This document shows, piece after piece, positions 29,404-36,990 of a stretch of DNA of 64,000 bases. The notes beneath the pieces were generated by a model, which searched no databases, was not told the origin of the DNA, and was given only the letters and a program-made list of their open reading frames with translations. The position numbers and the translations under genes were made by a program. Position 1 is the stretch's first letter. Each line of letters starts with the position of its first letter. The stretch comes from Pseudomonas frederiksbergensis (GTDB lineage Bacteria; Pseudomonadota; Gammaproteobacteria; Pseudomonadales; Pseudomonadaceae): contig NZ_CP017886.1 of NCBI RefSeq assembly GCF_001874645.1, positions 5,683,499 through 5,747,498 on the forward strand. Direction: 5' to 3'.

Positions 29404-30943
29404 TATCAGCGGCGCCATTTAGTTCATCAATGACATGTTCCACCCGCTCCAGGACATCTTGCAGTTGCGAATAAGCGGGGGAGTAGCTCTCGCCTCTTGA
29501 TGCGTTGTAAAATTGCAGCACAACAGGGCGCAAACCGTCACGAACCTCTTCATGAATCTTAGAATTCTGGACCGCCAGGAAACGATCACAGCCATAACAT
29601 GACAATACCGGATTCTTTGCACATAACCCTTGGCCAAGGGTACACATGCCAATTCCCGCTATGGGTATTCCGTGTGGCATACCGCCTATTTGGTGCGCGG
29701 GTAGTGCGTTCGATAAGTCCTCCGTACTGATCGTTCGGGTTCTGGCAATACGCTCAATTTTGCTATATATCGGGGAAATGGCCAGAGCGCGATTCACCCG
29801 CTCGGCCTGCGTCGGTGATGATTCAAAATAAACCAGCCCGGTCATTGACCAGCTGTGCCCCATGTACTCAGCGAGTTCTTCCTGGGTGGCACCTGCGTCC
29901 ACCATACGCTGCGCAGCGCTGTGCCTGAAGTCCGTGCTACTACGACCATCCAACCCCAGTACTGCGGTGAGTCTTGCCAGCGATGTGACGACACCTGCTG
30001 GCGTCAGGCCAAACAAGGAATCGGCTAGAGCACCGGGTGATTGAGGGAACGCTTGGTCCGTAGTTCGCCGGCGATGTAACTCTACAAAGATATTTGCCCA
30101 CTCCCGTTTTATTTTTCGTAACATCGGTATAAGGGCTGTACTCTTGCGTTGTTTCCCTCGAAAAAATCGCAACTGCACACTGACGGAGTTTTCAAAACTA
30201 AATATGTTCAGATGTTCGACTTTAAGTTTAGCGATCTGTTTGGGACGCATTGCAAGCTGATAGCAAACACATAAAATACAAACGCTAATTAAAGAAGGGG
30301 TTTTGAGGTAAGCCAGATCATGTCTTGAGACGTCATTGAGCGAGTCCAGATAATCAATAATTTTCCGATCTTCATACAAATCAAGAAATACATCACCACT
30401 CCGGACACTGGCGTATTTGTCCACGGCGTGTTGAGGAAGTGATGCAATTCGAGGTCTGGAATCGCTGCTCAGAAGCCCCAAGGATTGACCGCAACAAAAT
30501 AATAGCAACGATTTGAGCGCGCTTAGCTGATGATTATTACACTCTGTAACTATTTCACGACGCCACTTATCATCGATACTTAGGGCTGGAATTAGTGAGA
30601 GTTCTAACGTTGTATATATAAGGCATTTATCGAGCCTTTGCAGTGCCTGGAAATATATCTTAACGGTTGCGCATGCCAATTCAGAAACGGAACGAGCAAG
30701 CCACAGCTTCATTAGGTGTACCAATTCTCCGTCAAAGGAACTGAAGTCGAATCTTAGGACTTCACCATTAACCTCGAAGGACCATACGTTTTCCGTGGGA
30801 TTTCTTATTGTTTTCCAGCAGTCTGCAAAATCATCCCAATAACGGATTACAGAGGGCAGGGGAGGCAGGGGAGCCAACGCCTCTATCAGTCTCGCGTTAC
30901 CAGAAAAGCCCGATTGACTCCGCTGCATGCGCGGCTCCTTCAT
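29396..30943 (-). CDS. Tyrosine recombinase of a three-recombinase module, second gene
   Basis: This is a 515-residue tyrosine recombinase starting 9 bp after the first gene, with AGGGGC as ribosome-binding site. Arg I lies in QLAMRPKQIAKLK. The second box reads STDFRHSAAQRM (D in place of the first His), followed by GHSWSMTGLVYFESSP with the candidate tyrosine. A cysteine-rich tail follows (GMCTLGQGLCAKNPVLSCYGCDRF), a possible zinc site like that in the third gene. The stop overlaps the next start (ATGAATAA), so the two are translationally coupled. Confidence 0.86.
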   Translation of the reverse strand: MKEPRMQRSQSGFSGNARLIEALAPLPPLPSVIRYWDDFADCWKTIRNPTENVWSFEVNGEVLRFDFSSFDGELVHLMKLWLARSVSELACATVKIYFQALQRLDKCLIYTTLELSLIPALSIDDKWRREIVTECNNHQLSALKSLLLFCCGQSLGLLSSDSRPRIASLPQHAVDKYASVRSGDVFLDLYEDRKIIDYLDSLNDVSRHDLAYLKTPSLISVCILCVCYQLAMRPKQIAKLKVEHLNIFSFENSVSVQLRFFRGKQRKSTALIPMLRKIKREWANIFVELHRRRTTDQAFPQSPGALADSLFGLTPAGVVTSLARLTAVLGLDGRSSTDFRHSAAQRMVDAGATQEELAEYMGHSWSMTGLVYFESSPTQAERVNRALAISPIYSKIERIARTRTISTEDLSNALPAHQIGGMPHGIPIAGIGMCTLGQGLCAKNPVLSCYGCDRFLAVQNSKIHEEVRDGLRPVVLQFYNASRGESYSPAYSQLQDVLERVEHVIDELNGAADNE

Positions 30944-30952
30944 CTGCCCCTA

Positions 30953-32161
30953 TTAGGAGCGCAGATGGCTGACATGGACGTCAAATGCATGATTCCAAAC
31001 GGTGGCTAAGCGATCTTCAAAAAAAGCTCGTGCGTACCGTCGCGGCATCTCCGAGGTGCGGGCCCAGCCAAAAAAAGCTCGCAGTCTCTGGATTGCCATT
31101 TCGAGGTCGTCACCATTTTCTACAAATTGATGAAGCCTGACAGTCGCACACGTATGCCGCATGTCGTGCGGTGTAATGCGACCGGCCCCGCGATACTGCT
31201 GAAGTGTTTGGCGCGCTTCAGCGGTGAGCTCACCTGTGATGGTGACAAAAATACCATTGACCTGGCGTAATGATAGTGGATTGCCTTCCAGTGAGGAAAA
31301 TAAGTAGCTGTGCCGGGTCGAGGGCCGGTAAATATCGACGAAGGTCCTGATGAGGTTGGCCAACGCTGGCGGGACGGGCAGTTGGCGGGCGGCATTGTTG
31401 TTTTTTAGGCTGGGTTGTTCCGGGCGTGGATCACGCTGATACGGATTGTCGCCGACATTCAGCCAGTTGACGATTTCTACAGTCGGGGTGAAGCGCTTTT
31501 CGCTTTTCAATGCATCCATAGGCAGCACCAGGGTTTCACCGCGGCGTAATCCAAGATGCAACATGAGTAGGCACAATACGTAATTTCGCCATCGTAACGT
31601 ACTGTTTCTAAATGGATTTCTCATCGAGTACGGATCAATGATCTGGTAAAACTCATCCAGTACGGGGCTTGGCAAGGCTCGGACAATCTCAGCTGGCGGC
31701 GCGGGCGCCATCCCCAGCGAGTCAAACAGTTTCTCCAGGCGCTCCAGGCGCATGCTCAGCCGCCAAAGCATGTCGGGATCGGCATGACTCTTCACCAGGC
31801 GTTGAACACAACTTTTGACGAAAACGTAGGCCACACGCCAGTTCGGATGGTAGTTGGCTGCAGTCTGGGTGCCATGATTCCTGGCCGTAATGAAGAACGT
31901 CTCAAGACAGGCTTCAAGCTCATCGAATTTGAGCTCCGCAATCAGCCGATCAAGGCAGTCAGACTGATACAGCCGTCTGGCCGACTGGTACAGCTGTTCG
32001 ATGACGGCCAGCTGGGTTCGTAGTGTGGACGGCGCCAAGCTGGCACCGTCCAGTGCAGACCAGACCGTTGACCAATAGCGCGGTCGTCCACGGTCATCGG
32101 TCAACAACCAACCAACGAGTCCGGAAGGCACGGAAATGTCTTTCAAATGAATAACAGGCAT
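30953..32161 (-). CDS. Tyrosine recombinase of a three-recombinase module, first gene
   Basis: This 402-residue recombinase has an N-terminal SAM-like core-binding domain and a C-terminal catalytic domain. Arg I is in HLGLRRGETLVL, the second box is ITPHDMRHTCATVRL, and the nucleophile is probably the tyrosine in MPRRYARAFFEDR. All expected catalytic residues are present. It is the promoter-proximal gene of the trio. Its start lies about 95 bp from the left prophage/dif junction at 32257. Confidence 0.88.
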   Translation of the reverse strand: MPVIHLKDISVPSGLVGWLLTDDRGRPRYWSTVWSALDGASLAPSTLRTQLAVIEQLYQSARRLYQSDCLDRLIAELKFDELEACLETFFITARNHGTQTAANYHPNWRVAYVFVKSCVQRLVKSHADPDMLWRLSMRLERLEKLFDSLGMAPAPPAEIVRALPSPVLDEFYQIIDPYSMRNPFRNSTLRWRNYVLCLLMLHLGLRRGETLVLPMDALKSEKRFTPTVEIVNWLNVGDNPYQRDPRPEQPSLKNNNAARQLPVPPALANLIRTFVDIYRPSTRHSYLFSSLEGNPLSLRQVNGIFVTITGELTAEARQTLQQYRGAGRITPHDMRHTCATVRLHQFVENGDDLEMAIQRLRAFFGWARTSEMPRRYARAFFEDRLATVWNHAFDVHVSHLRS

Positions 32162-32256
32162 AAGCGCAACAGCTGAAGCTGCTCCTTATGGCAGGAAGCG
32201 TTGCAGTTGAGCCTAGGTAATTTCCTGTGTAACGCAACACACACGAACAAGCTCGG

Positions 32257-32371
32257 CTTTCGCATAATATCGATGACGTTATGGTAGCTATGCCGTCGAG
32301 ATCGACGAATTTAGCGCCGGGATAATGGCGAAGCCCCGGCGCTGAATTTATCCATAACGTCCATTATGCGA
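32257..32371. other. Left prophage attachment site (attL) with foldback hairpin
   Basis: The XerC arm CTTTCGCATAA (32257-32267) is followed by a phage centre TATCGA and a poor XerD arm TGACGTTATGG (6 of 11 matches to the dif arm). The same strand holds complements further on: TCGCATAAT (32260-32268) pairs with ATTATGCGA (32363-32371), and ACGTTATGG (32276-32284) pairs with CCATAACGT (32352-32360). They leave a 7-nt against 2-nt internal loop between the arms. Inner hairpins fill the loop, notably AGCGCCGGG (32313-32321). This is the layout of a single-stranded attP hairpin as in CTXphi. Confidence 0.8.
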
Positions 32372-32380
32372 GGCTCATGA

Positions 32381-32426
32381 CTTACTTACGTAAGGGGTGA
32401 CGTAAGTAAGTGATTACGTAAGTAAG
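32381..32426. promoter_or_regulatory. ACGTAAGTAAG repeat cluster (putative operator), copy 1
   Basis: ACGTAAGTAAG occurs directly at 32400-32410 and 32416-32426, and inverted (CTTACTTACGT) at 32381-32391. The cluster lies between the att hairpin and the HTH gene at 32519. It is the kind of array a repressor or Rep protein would bind. Confidence 0.55.
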
Positions 32427-32518
32427 GGTAGGTTGCTGCTGGTTTTTCATTTTCGCGTCCGCGAAAATTGACCCTATAACCTTCGGTTAAATGCTGTTTC
32501 TGCGCCCAGGTGGAATTG

Positions 32519-32812
32519 ATGACAGAGCAAGAAAGCTACGCCAGTGTCTGGGACGCAATATGCGATTCACCAGGTGAAGCGACCGTCATGAAGCTCAAGT
32601 CGGAGCTGCTGATGGTTTTGCAGACTCGCGTCAAAAGCTGCTCGGGCAAGGAAGAGGCGGCTGCTTTTCTTGGCATTACCAAGCCGCGGCTAACTGAGTT
32701 AGTCCAGGGCAAAATAGATCGTTTCACCCTTGAGCAGCTCGTCCAGTTGCTTGTAGCTGCCGGCCTGGACGTAGAAATCCAGGTCAAACCTCGACTGCCC
32801 GAAGGGCATTAG
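32519..32812 (+). CDS. XRE/HigA-like (HTH_37) regulator
   Basis: This is 97 residues from ATG 32519, with AGGTGG about 7 nt upstream; a GTG three codons earlier is also in frame. The HTH is KEEAAAFLGITKPRLTELVQGKIDRFTLEQLVQLL, typical of the HTH_37 antitoxin-like family, followed by a beta strand (DVEIQVKPR). Such proteins usually pair with a HigB toxin, but no toxin gene is adjacent, so here it may act as a phage regulator. Palindromes TTTTCAC-G-GTGAAAA (32823) and the ACGTAAGTAAG cluster flank it. Confidence 0.82.
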   Translation: MTEQESYASVWDAICDSPGEATVMKLKSELLMVLQTRVKSCSGKEEAAAFLGITKPRLTELVQGKIDRFTLEQLVQLLVAAGLDVEIQVKPRLPEGH

Positions 32813-32822
32813 GCGCCATGAT

Positions 32823-32837
32823 TTTTCACGGTGAAAA
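32823..32837. promoter_or_regulatory. TTTTCACGGTGAAAA palindrome, copy 1
   Basis: A 7-bp-arm palindrome lies just after the HTH gene. A near-identical palindrome (TTTTCACCGTGAAAA) occurs at 41458-41472 in the same unit, ahead of the other accessory operon, suggesting a shared binding protein. Confidence 0.5.
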
Positions 32838-32888
32838 CTCGATCTTTCCGCGCCGATACCCGGCAACGCCGGCCGATCTTCAGGCAAA

Positions 32889-32922
32889 GAAAAACCCCAG
32901 CGATCGCTAGACCACTGGGGTT
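32889..32922 (-). terminator. Terminator for the minus-strand accessory genes, copy 1
   Basis: AACCCCAG (32893-32900) pairs with CTGGGGTT (32915-32922). Read on the minus strand the stem is followed by a T-rich run (TTTTTCTTTG), so it ends transcription of the genes at 33012-34302 before they meet the HTH gene. Confidence 0.75.
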
Positions 32923-33011
32923 CCCTTCGCGGGTCGCGTTCCCAGAATCACGCACCTGGTACTTCGCGCCCTAATTACTGCTTTTGCTCTGTTGCGTGAC
33001 GCAACACGGTT

Positions 33012-33437
33012 TCATGATTCCGCTGATTCTTCATCCCAAGCGGTTACATATTCTTCCTTGTCAGCGATTTTCGCTGCTTGTGCGTAGTCTTCTTTGAACT
33101 CCGGATCGTCCAGCCACCCCGGTACCATTTGATCAGCGCTGTTGTTCCATCTGTGGTACATCGCGAGAAGGATTCTCTGGATGTCAGTCGCGTCCAGGGC
33201 AGTTTCTGCGGAGCTTACAAATTCGTCCTGCATCAGGGTCACAAGCATGTCTACCCGGCTTTTTTCTTGGGCCGCTTTCATCTTCTTGAACAAGGCCACG
33301 CTTGCTTCTGTCGTCTCTATTGTTTCCACCGTCTGCGAGTCCTCGTAGCGGGAAATATTGTTTCTGACCACACGCGCTTTTTTGGCTTTTTCCTTGGCTC
33401 TTTGAGCCCGTTTCGCTTGCTTCTGTGACGATGCCAT
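33012..33437 (-). CDS. Hypothetical phage protein, basic N-terminus
   Basis: This is 141 residues. The first 30 are strongly basic and helical (KQAKRAQRAKEKAKKARVVR); the rest is acidic and helical (ATDIQRILLAMYHRW, then a D/E-rich tail). No family is recognised and no membrane segment is seen. It is transcribed with the repressor, opposite to the phage structural operon, which is where filamentous phages often keep host-interaction or immunity genes. Confidence 0.7.
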   Translation of the reverse strand: MASSQKQAKRAQRAKEKAKKARVVRNNISRYEDSQTVETIETTEASVALFKKMKAAQEKSRVDMLVTLMQDEFVSSAETALDATDIQRILLAMYHRWNNSADQMVPGWLDDPEFKEDYAQAAKIADKEEYVTAWDEESAES

Positions 33438-33500
33438 GGGTTTTTCTTACCTAGAAGGTGCCGCGATTGTCGTCAAATAGTCGTGGTATTGACCATGTCA

Positions 33501-33815
33501 TTACGTTTTATAGATCCGCTTGAACCAGGTGCGCTCACGAAAAAAACGTCTGCAATTTTTGAAGGAAAACCACCAACCTAGAAGCGTGGTAGCTCCGCAG
33601 ACGATCCATAAGACTGTGCTGTTTGTGATGGAGAGCAGGTCATGAAACAGCTTTCCTACCAAGAAGCCCGCTACGACCGAAAGCACTGTCAGCGTTATAG
33701 CGATAAAAGGAGGCGTGCCGTAGCTAATCTCTGCGTGGCAGCCTCGGCATACGCGGGCTCCCCATGGGACATTGTTCATGCAATGCGGACATGACAGATT
33801 TCTATCCGAACTCAC
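33501..33815 (-). CDS. Zinc-ribbon, two-helix membrane protein
   Basis: This is 104 residues. The N-terminus has two CxxC pairs (LSCPHCMNNV and RVCRGCHAEI) that form a zinc ribbon. Two hydrophobic helices follow (FIAITLTVLSVVAGFLVGKLF and TVLWIVCGATTLLGWWFSF), then a basic tail. It should sit in the inner membrane with the ribbon in the cytoplasm. It is not a known virion protein. Its place next to the repressor on the minus strand suggests an accessory role such as superinfection exclusion, but that is only inferred. Confidence 0.75.
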   Translation of the reverse strand: MSSDRNLSCPHCMNNVPWGARVCRGCHAEISYGTPPFIAITLTVLSVVAGFLVGKLFHDLLSITNSTVLWIVCGATTLLGWWFSFKNCRRFFRERTWFKRIYKT

Positions 33816-33872
33816 GTTTCACTCCTTTGACCTGGTGTCGGCACTTTTTGGAATTGGTTTTGGTTGAAGCGG

Positions 33873-33896
33873 GTGGGGGTGCTGTTACACCCCCAC
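33873..33896. repeat. Hairpin between repressor and zinc-ribbon gene, copy 1
   Basis: GTGGGGGTG pairs with CACCCCCAC (33873-33896). It lies after the repressor stop on the minus strand but has no T tail there, so it may be an mRNA stabiliser or weak terminator. Confidence 0.45.
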
Positions 33897-33945
33897 TTTA
33901 GTACGGAATCCCGTATTTCCAGCATCCATGAATGACTGGCTTTTT

Positions 33946-34302
33946 CTACCTCAAGGCTTCCTGTTCGTATCCGAAAAGCACACCTTTTAGGGCAATTTTT
34001 GCCTGATGCCGAATCTCTGGCGGCAGTGCCTCAAATCGCTTCAGGATAGGAACCATGTCTTGGGAAACCAACATTTCAGACGGGTCGAGCAGTAGTTCGT
34101 CCGTCGTGGTTCCAAGCACATGTGCAAGGCTTACAACCTTGTCCGCAGATGGCATTCCACGACCTGCCTCGTAGGACGTGTAACTCGATTTACTAACGCC
34201 TGCAGCCTCCCAAACCGCTTGTTGCGTTAAGCCCTTCGCCTCTCGGTAGCGCTTAAGATTTGCACCAATGGTCACGGCTCTGTCACCTGAGTGGTTGTTC
34301 AT
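33946..34302 (-). CDS. Phage repressor (XRE-family HTH)
   Basis: I take ATG 34302 (MNNHSGDRAVTIGANLKR, 118 residues), with AGGATAGGT upstream; the frame is open to 34371 but that part overlaps the operator palindrome. The Cro/CI-type HTH is IGANLKRYREAKGLTQQAVWEAAGVSKSSYTSYEAGRGMP, followed by a dimerisation tail. It is divergent from the Rep gene, and the 130-bp gap holds two palindromes, GTACCGATATATCGGTAC and CTGTATT-GG-AATACAG, that look like its operators. It probably keeps replication genes silent in the lysogen. Confidence 0.85.
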   Translation of the reverse strand: MNNHSGDRAVTIGANLKRYREAKGLTQQAVWEAAGVSKSSYTSYEAGRGMPSADKVVSLAHVLGTTTDELLLDPSEMLVSQDMVPILKRFEALPPEIRHQAKIALKGVLFGYEQEALR

Positions 34303-34334
34303 GTGACCTATCCTATTCGCTGGATACTCGTACA

Positions 34335-34352
34335 GTACCGATATATCGGTAC
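34335..34352. promoter_or_regulatory. 18-bp palindromic operator between repressor and rep, copy 1
   Basis: GTACCGATATATCGGTAC is a perfect palindrome lying 33 bp from the repressor start and 83 bp from the Rep start. It fits an operator bound by a dimeric repressor. Confidence 0.65.
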
Positions 34353-34400
34353 ATTTATGCTTGCATTTCACAATTACAAGGTCTCATAATCCTGCCAGTT

Positions 34401-34416
34401 CTGTATTGGAATACAG
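34401..34416. promoter_or_regulatory. Second operator-like palindrome before rep, copy 1
   Basis: CTGTATT-GG-AATACAG (7-bp arms) ends 18 bp before the Rep start, close to where the Rep ribosome-binding site lies. Binding here would block rep expression. Confidence 0.55.
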
Positions 34417-34434
34417 ATATTGACAGGTAATGGC

Positions 34435-35568
34435 ATGTTCATCGACTGGCTCAAGGTTTCGCAGGAATTCGAGGAGGACCTTCCCGTCATCTCGGATACC
34501 GCGTTCGCTGCGATTGACACCTTGACTGGTGAGGTCATGAGCACTCGTTATCGTGCTGTTAAACATGAGGGTAGCCATAGTTCTCGGATCCATATTCAGA
34601 TCCAGGGCCGCAAGGTGACTGTTGATGGCAATCCTTCCAGGCTGAATCGGCATGACAATCTCTGGGGCTTTGAAACGGTTGAGCAGTGCATCACCGTTTA
34701 CAACGAACTTCTCGCTGAGTACGGCTTGCCCCCGTTTACGAAATGCACGCGCTTCGAGATTCGCCAAGGCGAGTCAGGGGCAAAAAGCTCTCATCTCTGG
34801 GCCGATGGTTGCTGCATCCATCGCATTGACCTGACCACGAACATATCGGTGGGGAAGGGCAATGAGACCGCTTATTTGCGTGGTCTCGCGAGTCAACGAA
34901 TTGGACACTCGATAGGCCGACTGTTTCCAAATGGCCGATCTGTTGATTGGACAACATCAGGAAGCGGGAAGGGCGCACGCCTCCAGTACAGAAAGGCTTA
35001 TGACAAGTCGTTTGAAATACTGGACAAGCATCTTCCGAAAGTTAAAAAAGCATTCGGGGAAGCATCCCCAGAGTTTAAGTATGCTCAGGACATTTATAAC
35101 TATGCCGCAGAAACAGGCATTGTCCGTTTAGAGCAAGAGCTTAAAAGTGAATATCTAAGCCGTGAAAAGCTATGTTTCTGGGGCCTCTTTGATGAAGGCA
35201 AATATCAAACTCTACACAATGAGTTTTTGAGCGTAGACCAACGCCTGAAGGTGACAAAGATGGATATTGCCAGCATTTCGCAACAGCTTGTGCTAGAGAA
35301 TATTGTGGATTCCACAAAGGCAGCTAATACGACAGCGTGGTATGCCCATCTTTGGATGACCGGGCAAGAACTAGACTTTACGAAAAATCAGGTCAGGGTT
35401 CATGCGGCACGCCTTAACCGTATTGGTATTAATATTCGCAATGCATGCGACCTTAAAACCTTTAGTACCGTATTCATTCGAGAAATGCGGGAGATTAATC
35501 CCGTTAAAGGAATTGCCCCTCCAACCTGGTACAAGCGGCCTAATCACTTGCAGCGGGTTGCAGCATGA
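34435..35568 (+). CDS. Filamentous-phage replication initiator (pII/CRI/RstA-like)
   Basis: This is 377 residues from ATG 34435, with AGGT about 8 nt upstream. The N-terminus MFIDWLKVSQEF is typical of the Phage_CRI/gpII family, in which the protein nicks the plus strand to start rolling-circle replication. Other conserved-looking parts are SRIHIQIQGRKVTVDGNPSR, KCTRFEIRQ and ARLQYRKAYDKS; the tyrosine of the last is a candidate nicking residue. It opens the plus-strand operon and overlaps the next gene by 4 bp (ATGA). Confidence 0.87.
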   Translation: MFIDWLKVSQEFEEDLPVISDTAFAAIDTLTGEVMSTRYRAVKHEGSHSSRIHIQIQGRKVTVDGNPSRLNRHDNLWGFETVEQCITVYNELLAEYGLPPFTKCTRFEIRQGESGAKSSHLWADGCCIHRIDLTTNISVGKGNETAYLRGLASQRIGHSIGRLFPNGRSVDWTTSGSGKGARLQYRKAYDKSFEILDKHLPKVKKAFGEASPEFKYAQDIYNYAAETGIVRLEQELKSEYLSREKLCFWGLFDEGKYQTLHNEFLSVDQRLKVTKMDIASISQQLVLENIVDSTKAANTTAWYAHLWMTGQELDFTKNQVRVHAARLNRIGINIRNACDLKTFSTVFIREMREINPVKGIAPPTWYKRPNHLQRVAA

Positions 35569-35798
35569 GAACTGTAAGTCTTCAAGGCATCCAGCTTACA
35601 AGCGGGCAACGGCGCCGATTGGCTGAACAGCAGCAAGTTCGTACTTCTTTTATCAATCCTGTTCTTGCTCAGCAGGTCGAGCAAACGCTTAAGGCTGTTG
35701 AGGCACGGAAAGAGCAGGGCGTTAAGCCTGAGCGTATTTGGTTTGTAGAGCGTCAAGAAATAGGAACAACCTGTGTTGCCGAATGGATGGGTTTCTAA
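35565..35798 (+). CDS. Small phage protein
   Basis: This is 77 residues, soluble, rich in Q and R (SGQRRRLAEQQQVRTSF), overlapping the Rep stop and the next start (TAATG). It is not recognised. Tight coupling in the replication module suggests a role in replication control. Confidence 0.7.
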   Translation: MRTVSLQGIQLTSGQRRRLAEQQQVRTSFINPVLAQQVEQTLKAVEARKEQGVKPERIWFVERQEIGTTCVAEWMGF

Positions 35799-36052
35799 TG
35801 GATAAGAACCAGTTTCAAGTTTTGCGTTGGAATGTCGAGTCTGACATTCGCAATCACGTTACTGATGAAGCACTAATTAAAAGCATAGCTAACGATGTTA
35901 TGCGAACTATTCTGACTGACTTCGCGACACAAGCCGTGACTCGGCAACGCAATCACCGACAGTTTTTAACTTTCAGGCGCAATCCTGAAACCACAGCGCC
36001 CAGTTGGGCCTATCGCAAGCCGGGCATAAGCTCCCGACTTCCAACATTGTAA
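35798..36052 (+). CDS. Small phage protein
   Basis: This is 84 residues from the ATG overlapping the previous stop. It is amphipathic and helical (DEALIKSIANDVMRTILTDF) with a basic, proline-containing C-terminus. No family is recognised. It lies directly upstream of the ssDNA-binding protein. Confidence 0.7.
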   Translation: MDKNQFQVLRWNVESDIRNHVTDEALIKSIANDVMRTILTDFATQAVTRQRNHRQFLTFRRNPETTAPSWAYRKPGISSRLPTL

Positions 36053-36065
36053 TGAGGGCAATACT

Positions 36066-36359
36066 ATGTCGAATGTAATTCTTGTTGAGGTTACCGGTGT
36101 TAATCGTACTGGCACGGCTTCTAAGTCTGGAAAGCCTTACTGCATGTATGAAGCATATGTTCATCTTCCAAATGTTCCGTATCCTCAGAAAGCTTCCTTT
36201 TATGCCGAGCTGCCAAGCCAAGTCCCGCAGCCTGGAACCTATGAGTGCGATGTTATCGCAGATGTTCGCGATGGCCGTTTAACTTTTGATGTTGATCCGC
36301 GCCAAGCACGACGAGTCAATTCTGTTTCCTCACAAGCGCCTGTATCTAAAGCCGGATAA
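36066..36359 (+). CDS. ssDNA-binding protein (gpV-like)
   Basis: This 97-residue beta-rich protein resembles filamentous-phage DNA-binding proteins that coat plus strands and switch replication to packaging. The N-terminal strand SNVILVEVTG, the KPYCMYEAYVHLP segment and VPQPGTYECDVIADV fit the family, which has aromatic residues that stack on bases. Position between Rep and coat genes matches the usual order. Confidence 0.82.
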   Translation: MSNVILVEVTGVNRTGTASKSGKPYCMYEAYVHLPNVPYPQKASFYAELPSQVPQPGTYECDVIADVRDGRLTFDVDPRQARRVNSVSSQAPVSKAG

Positions 36360-36365
36360 ATAAAC

Positions 36366-36602
36366 ATGGCAGTTTGTACGCTTCTAGATGCAAACGGCTT
36401 TGTGACGTCCACTAAAGAAACCATATGTTCTGCATTTGTCATGCTTACGCCTTCTGAGTTTGCTTCCGTTCAAGCCGCTGCTGCGCCGTTCGATTACACC
36501 CAGGCATTTGCCTTTTGGTCGTTTGCGTTCGGTACAACGCTGCTTTTTTGGCTGATATCTCGCGGTGTGGGCACCGTCTTGAACCTCATACGTCATCGGT
36601 GA
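36366..36602 (+). CDS. Small membrane protein, probable minor virion component
   Basis: This is 78 residues with a C-terminal membrane helix (FAFWSFAFGTTLLFWLISRGV) and a basic end (NLIRHR), the charge pattern of filamentous-phage coat proteins. It lies between the ssDNA-binding protein and the major coat gene. It may be an end-cap protein, but no family is recognised. Confidence 0.75.
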   Translation: MAVCTLLDANGFVTSTKETICSAFVMLTPSEFASVQAAAAPFDYTQAFAFWSFAFGTTLLFWLISRGVGTVLNLIRHR

Positions 36603-36650
36603 GGAAAGCCGTACCGGCCGGATGCCGGTTATTAAGAAAGGGTAACAACC

Positions 36651-36875
36651 ATGAAACTGAAACAACTGCTGTCCGCTTCCGTTGTAACTGCCGGTGTCGT
36701 TGCTGCTACTGCGTCGCAAGCCGCCTCCGCTGCTATTGATTTGACCACCATTACCGGTGCTTTCACTGCTGCTGATGTTGTCGCAGGCATTCTGGCTATT
36801 GGTGCAGTTCTGGCGACTATTTACGCGACCTCCAAAGCCGCTTCGATGGTTCTGGGCATGATTCGCGGTCGCTGA
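36651..36875 (+). CDS. Major coat protein (gpVIII-like)
   Basis: This 74-residue preprotein has a signal peptide (KQLLSASVVTAGVVAATASQA-type, cleaved near residues 24-27). The mature part of about 48 residues has an acidic N-terminus, a membrane helix (ADVVAGILAIGAVLATIYA) and a basic C-terminus (GMIRGR) that would face the DNA. This is the standard inovirus major coat design. A strong terminator follows at 36889, as expected for a highly transcribed gene. Confidence 0.9.
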   Translation: MKLKQLLSASVVTAGVVAATASQAASAAIDLTTITGAFTAADVVAGILAIGAVLATIYATSKAASMVLGMIRGR

Positions 36876-36888
36876 TCGTAACTAGCGA

Positions 36889-36919
36889 CGGGGCATTGCT
36901 TCGGCGTGCCCTTTTTTTT
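36889..36919 (+). terminator. Rho-independent terminator after the major coat gene, copy 1
   Basis: GGGCA and TGCCC pair around a GCTTCGGC loop, followed by nine Ts. It limits read-through into the minor coat and assembly genes. Confidence 0.88.
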
Positions 36920-36990
36920 CGCCTTCAGGAAGTTGAAAACAGTGAACACGCCTAGTCGAAAACGCCTTTTTATCGTCGGAGTTGATTCCC

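Noticed and set aside
32381..32426. CRISPR-like repeat array.
   Set aside because: Repeats are 11 bp, very close together, partly inverted, and no cas genes are present anywhere in the window.
34384..34767. A 127-residue minus-strand frame opposite the start of rep (also at 44323-44706).
   Set aside because: It covers the rep coding start and an operator palindrome; no ribosome-binding site and no family features.
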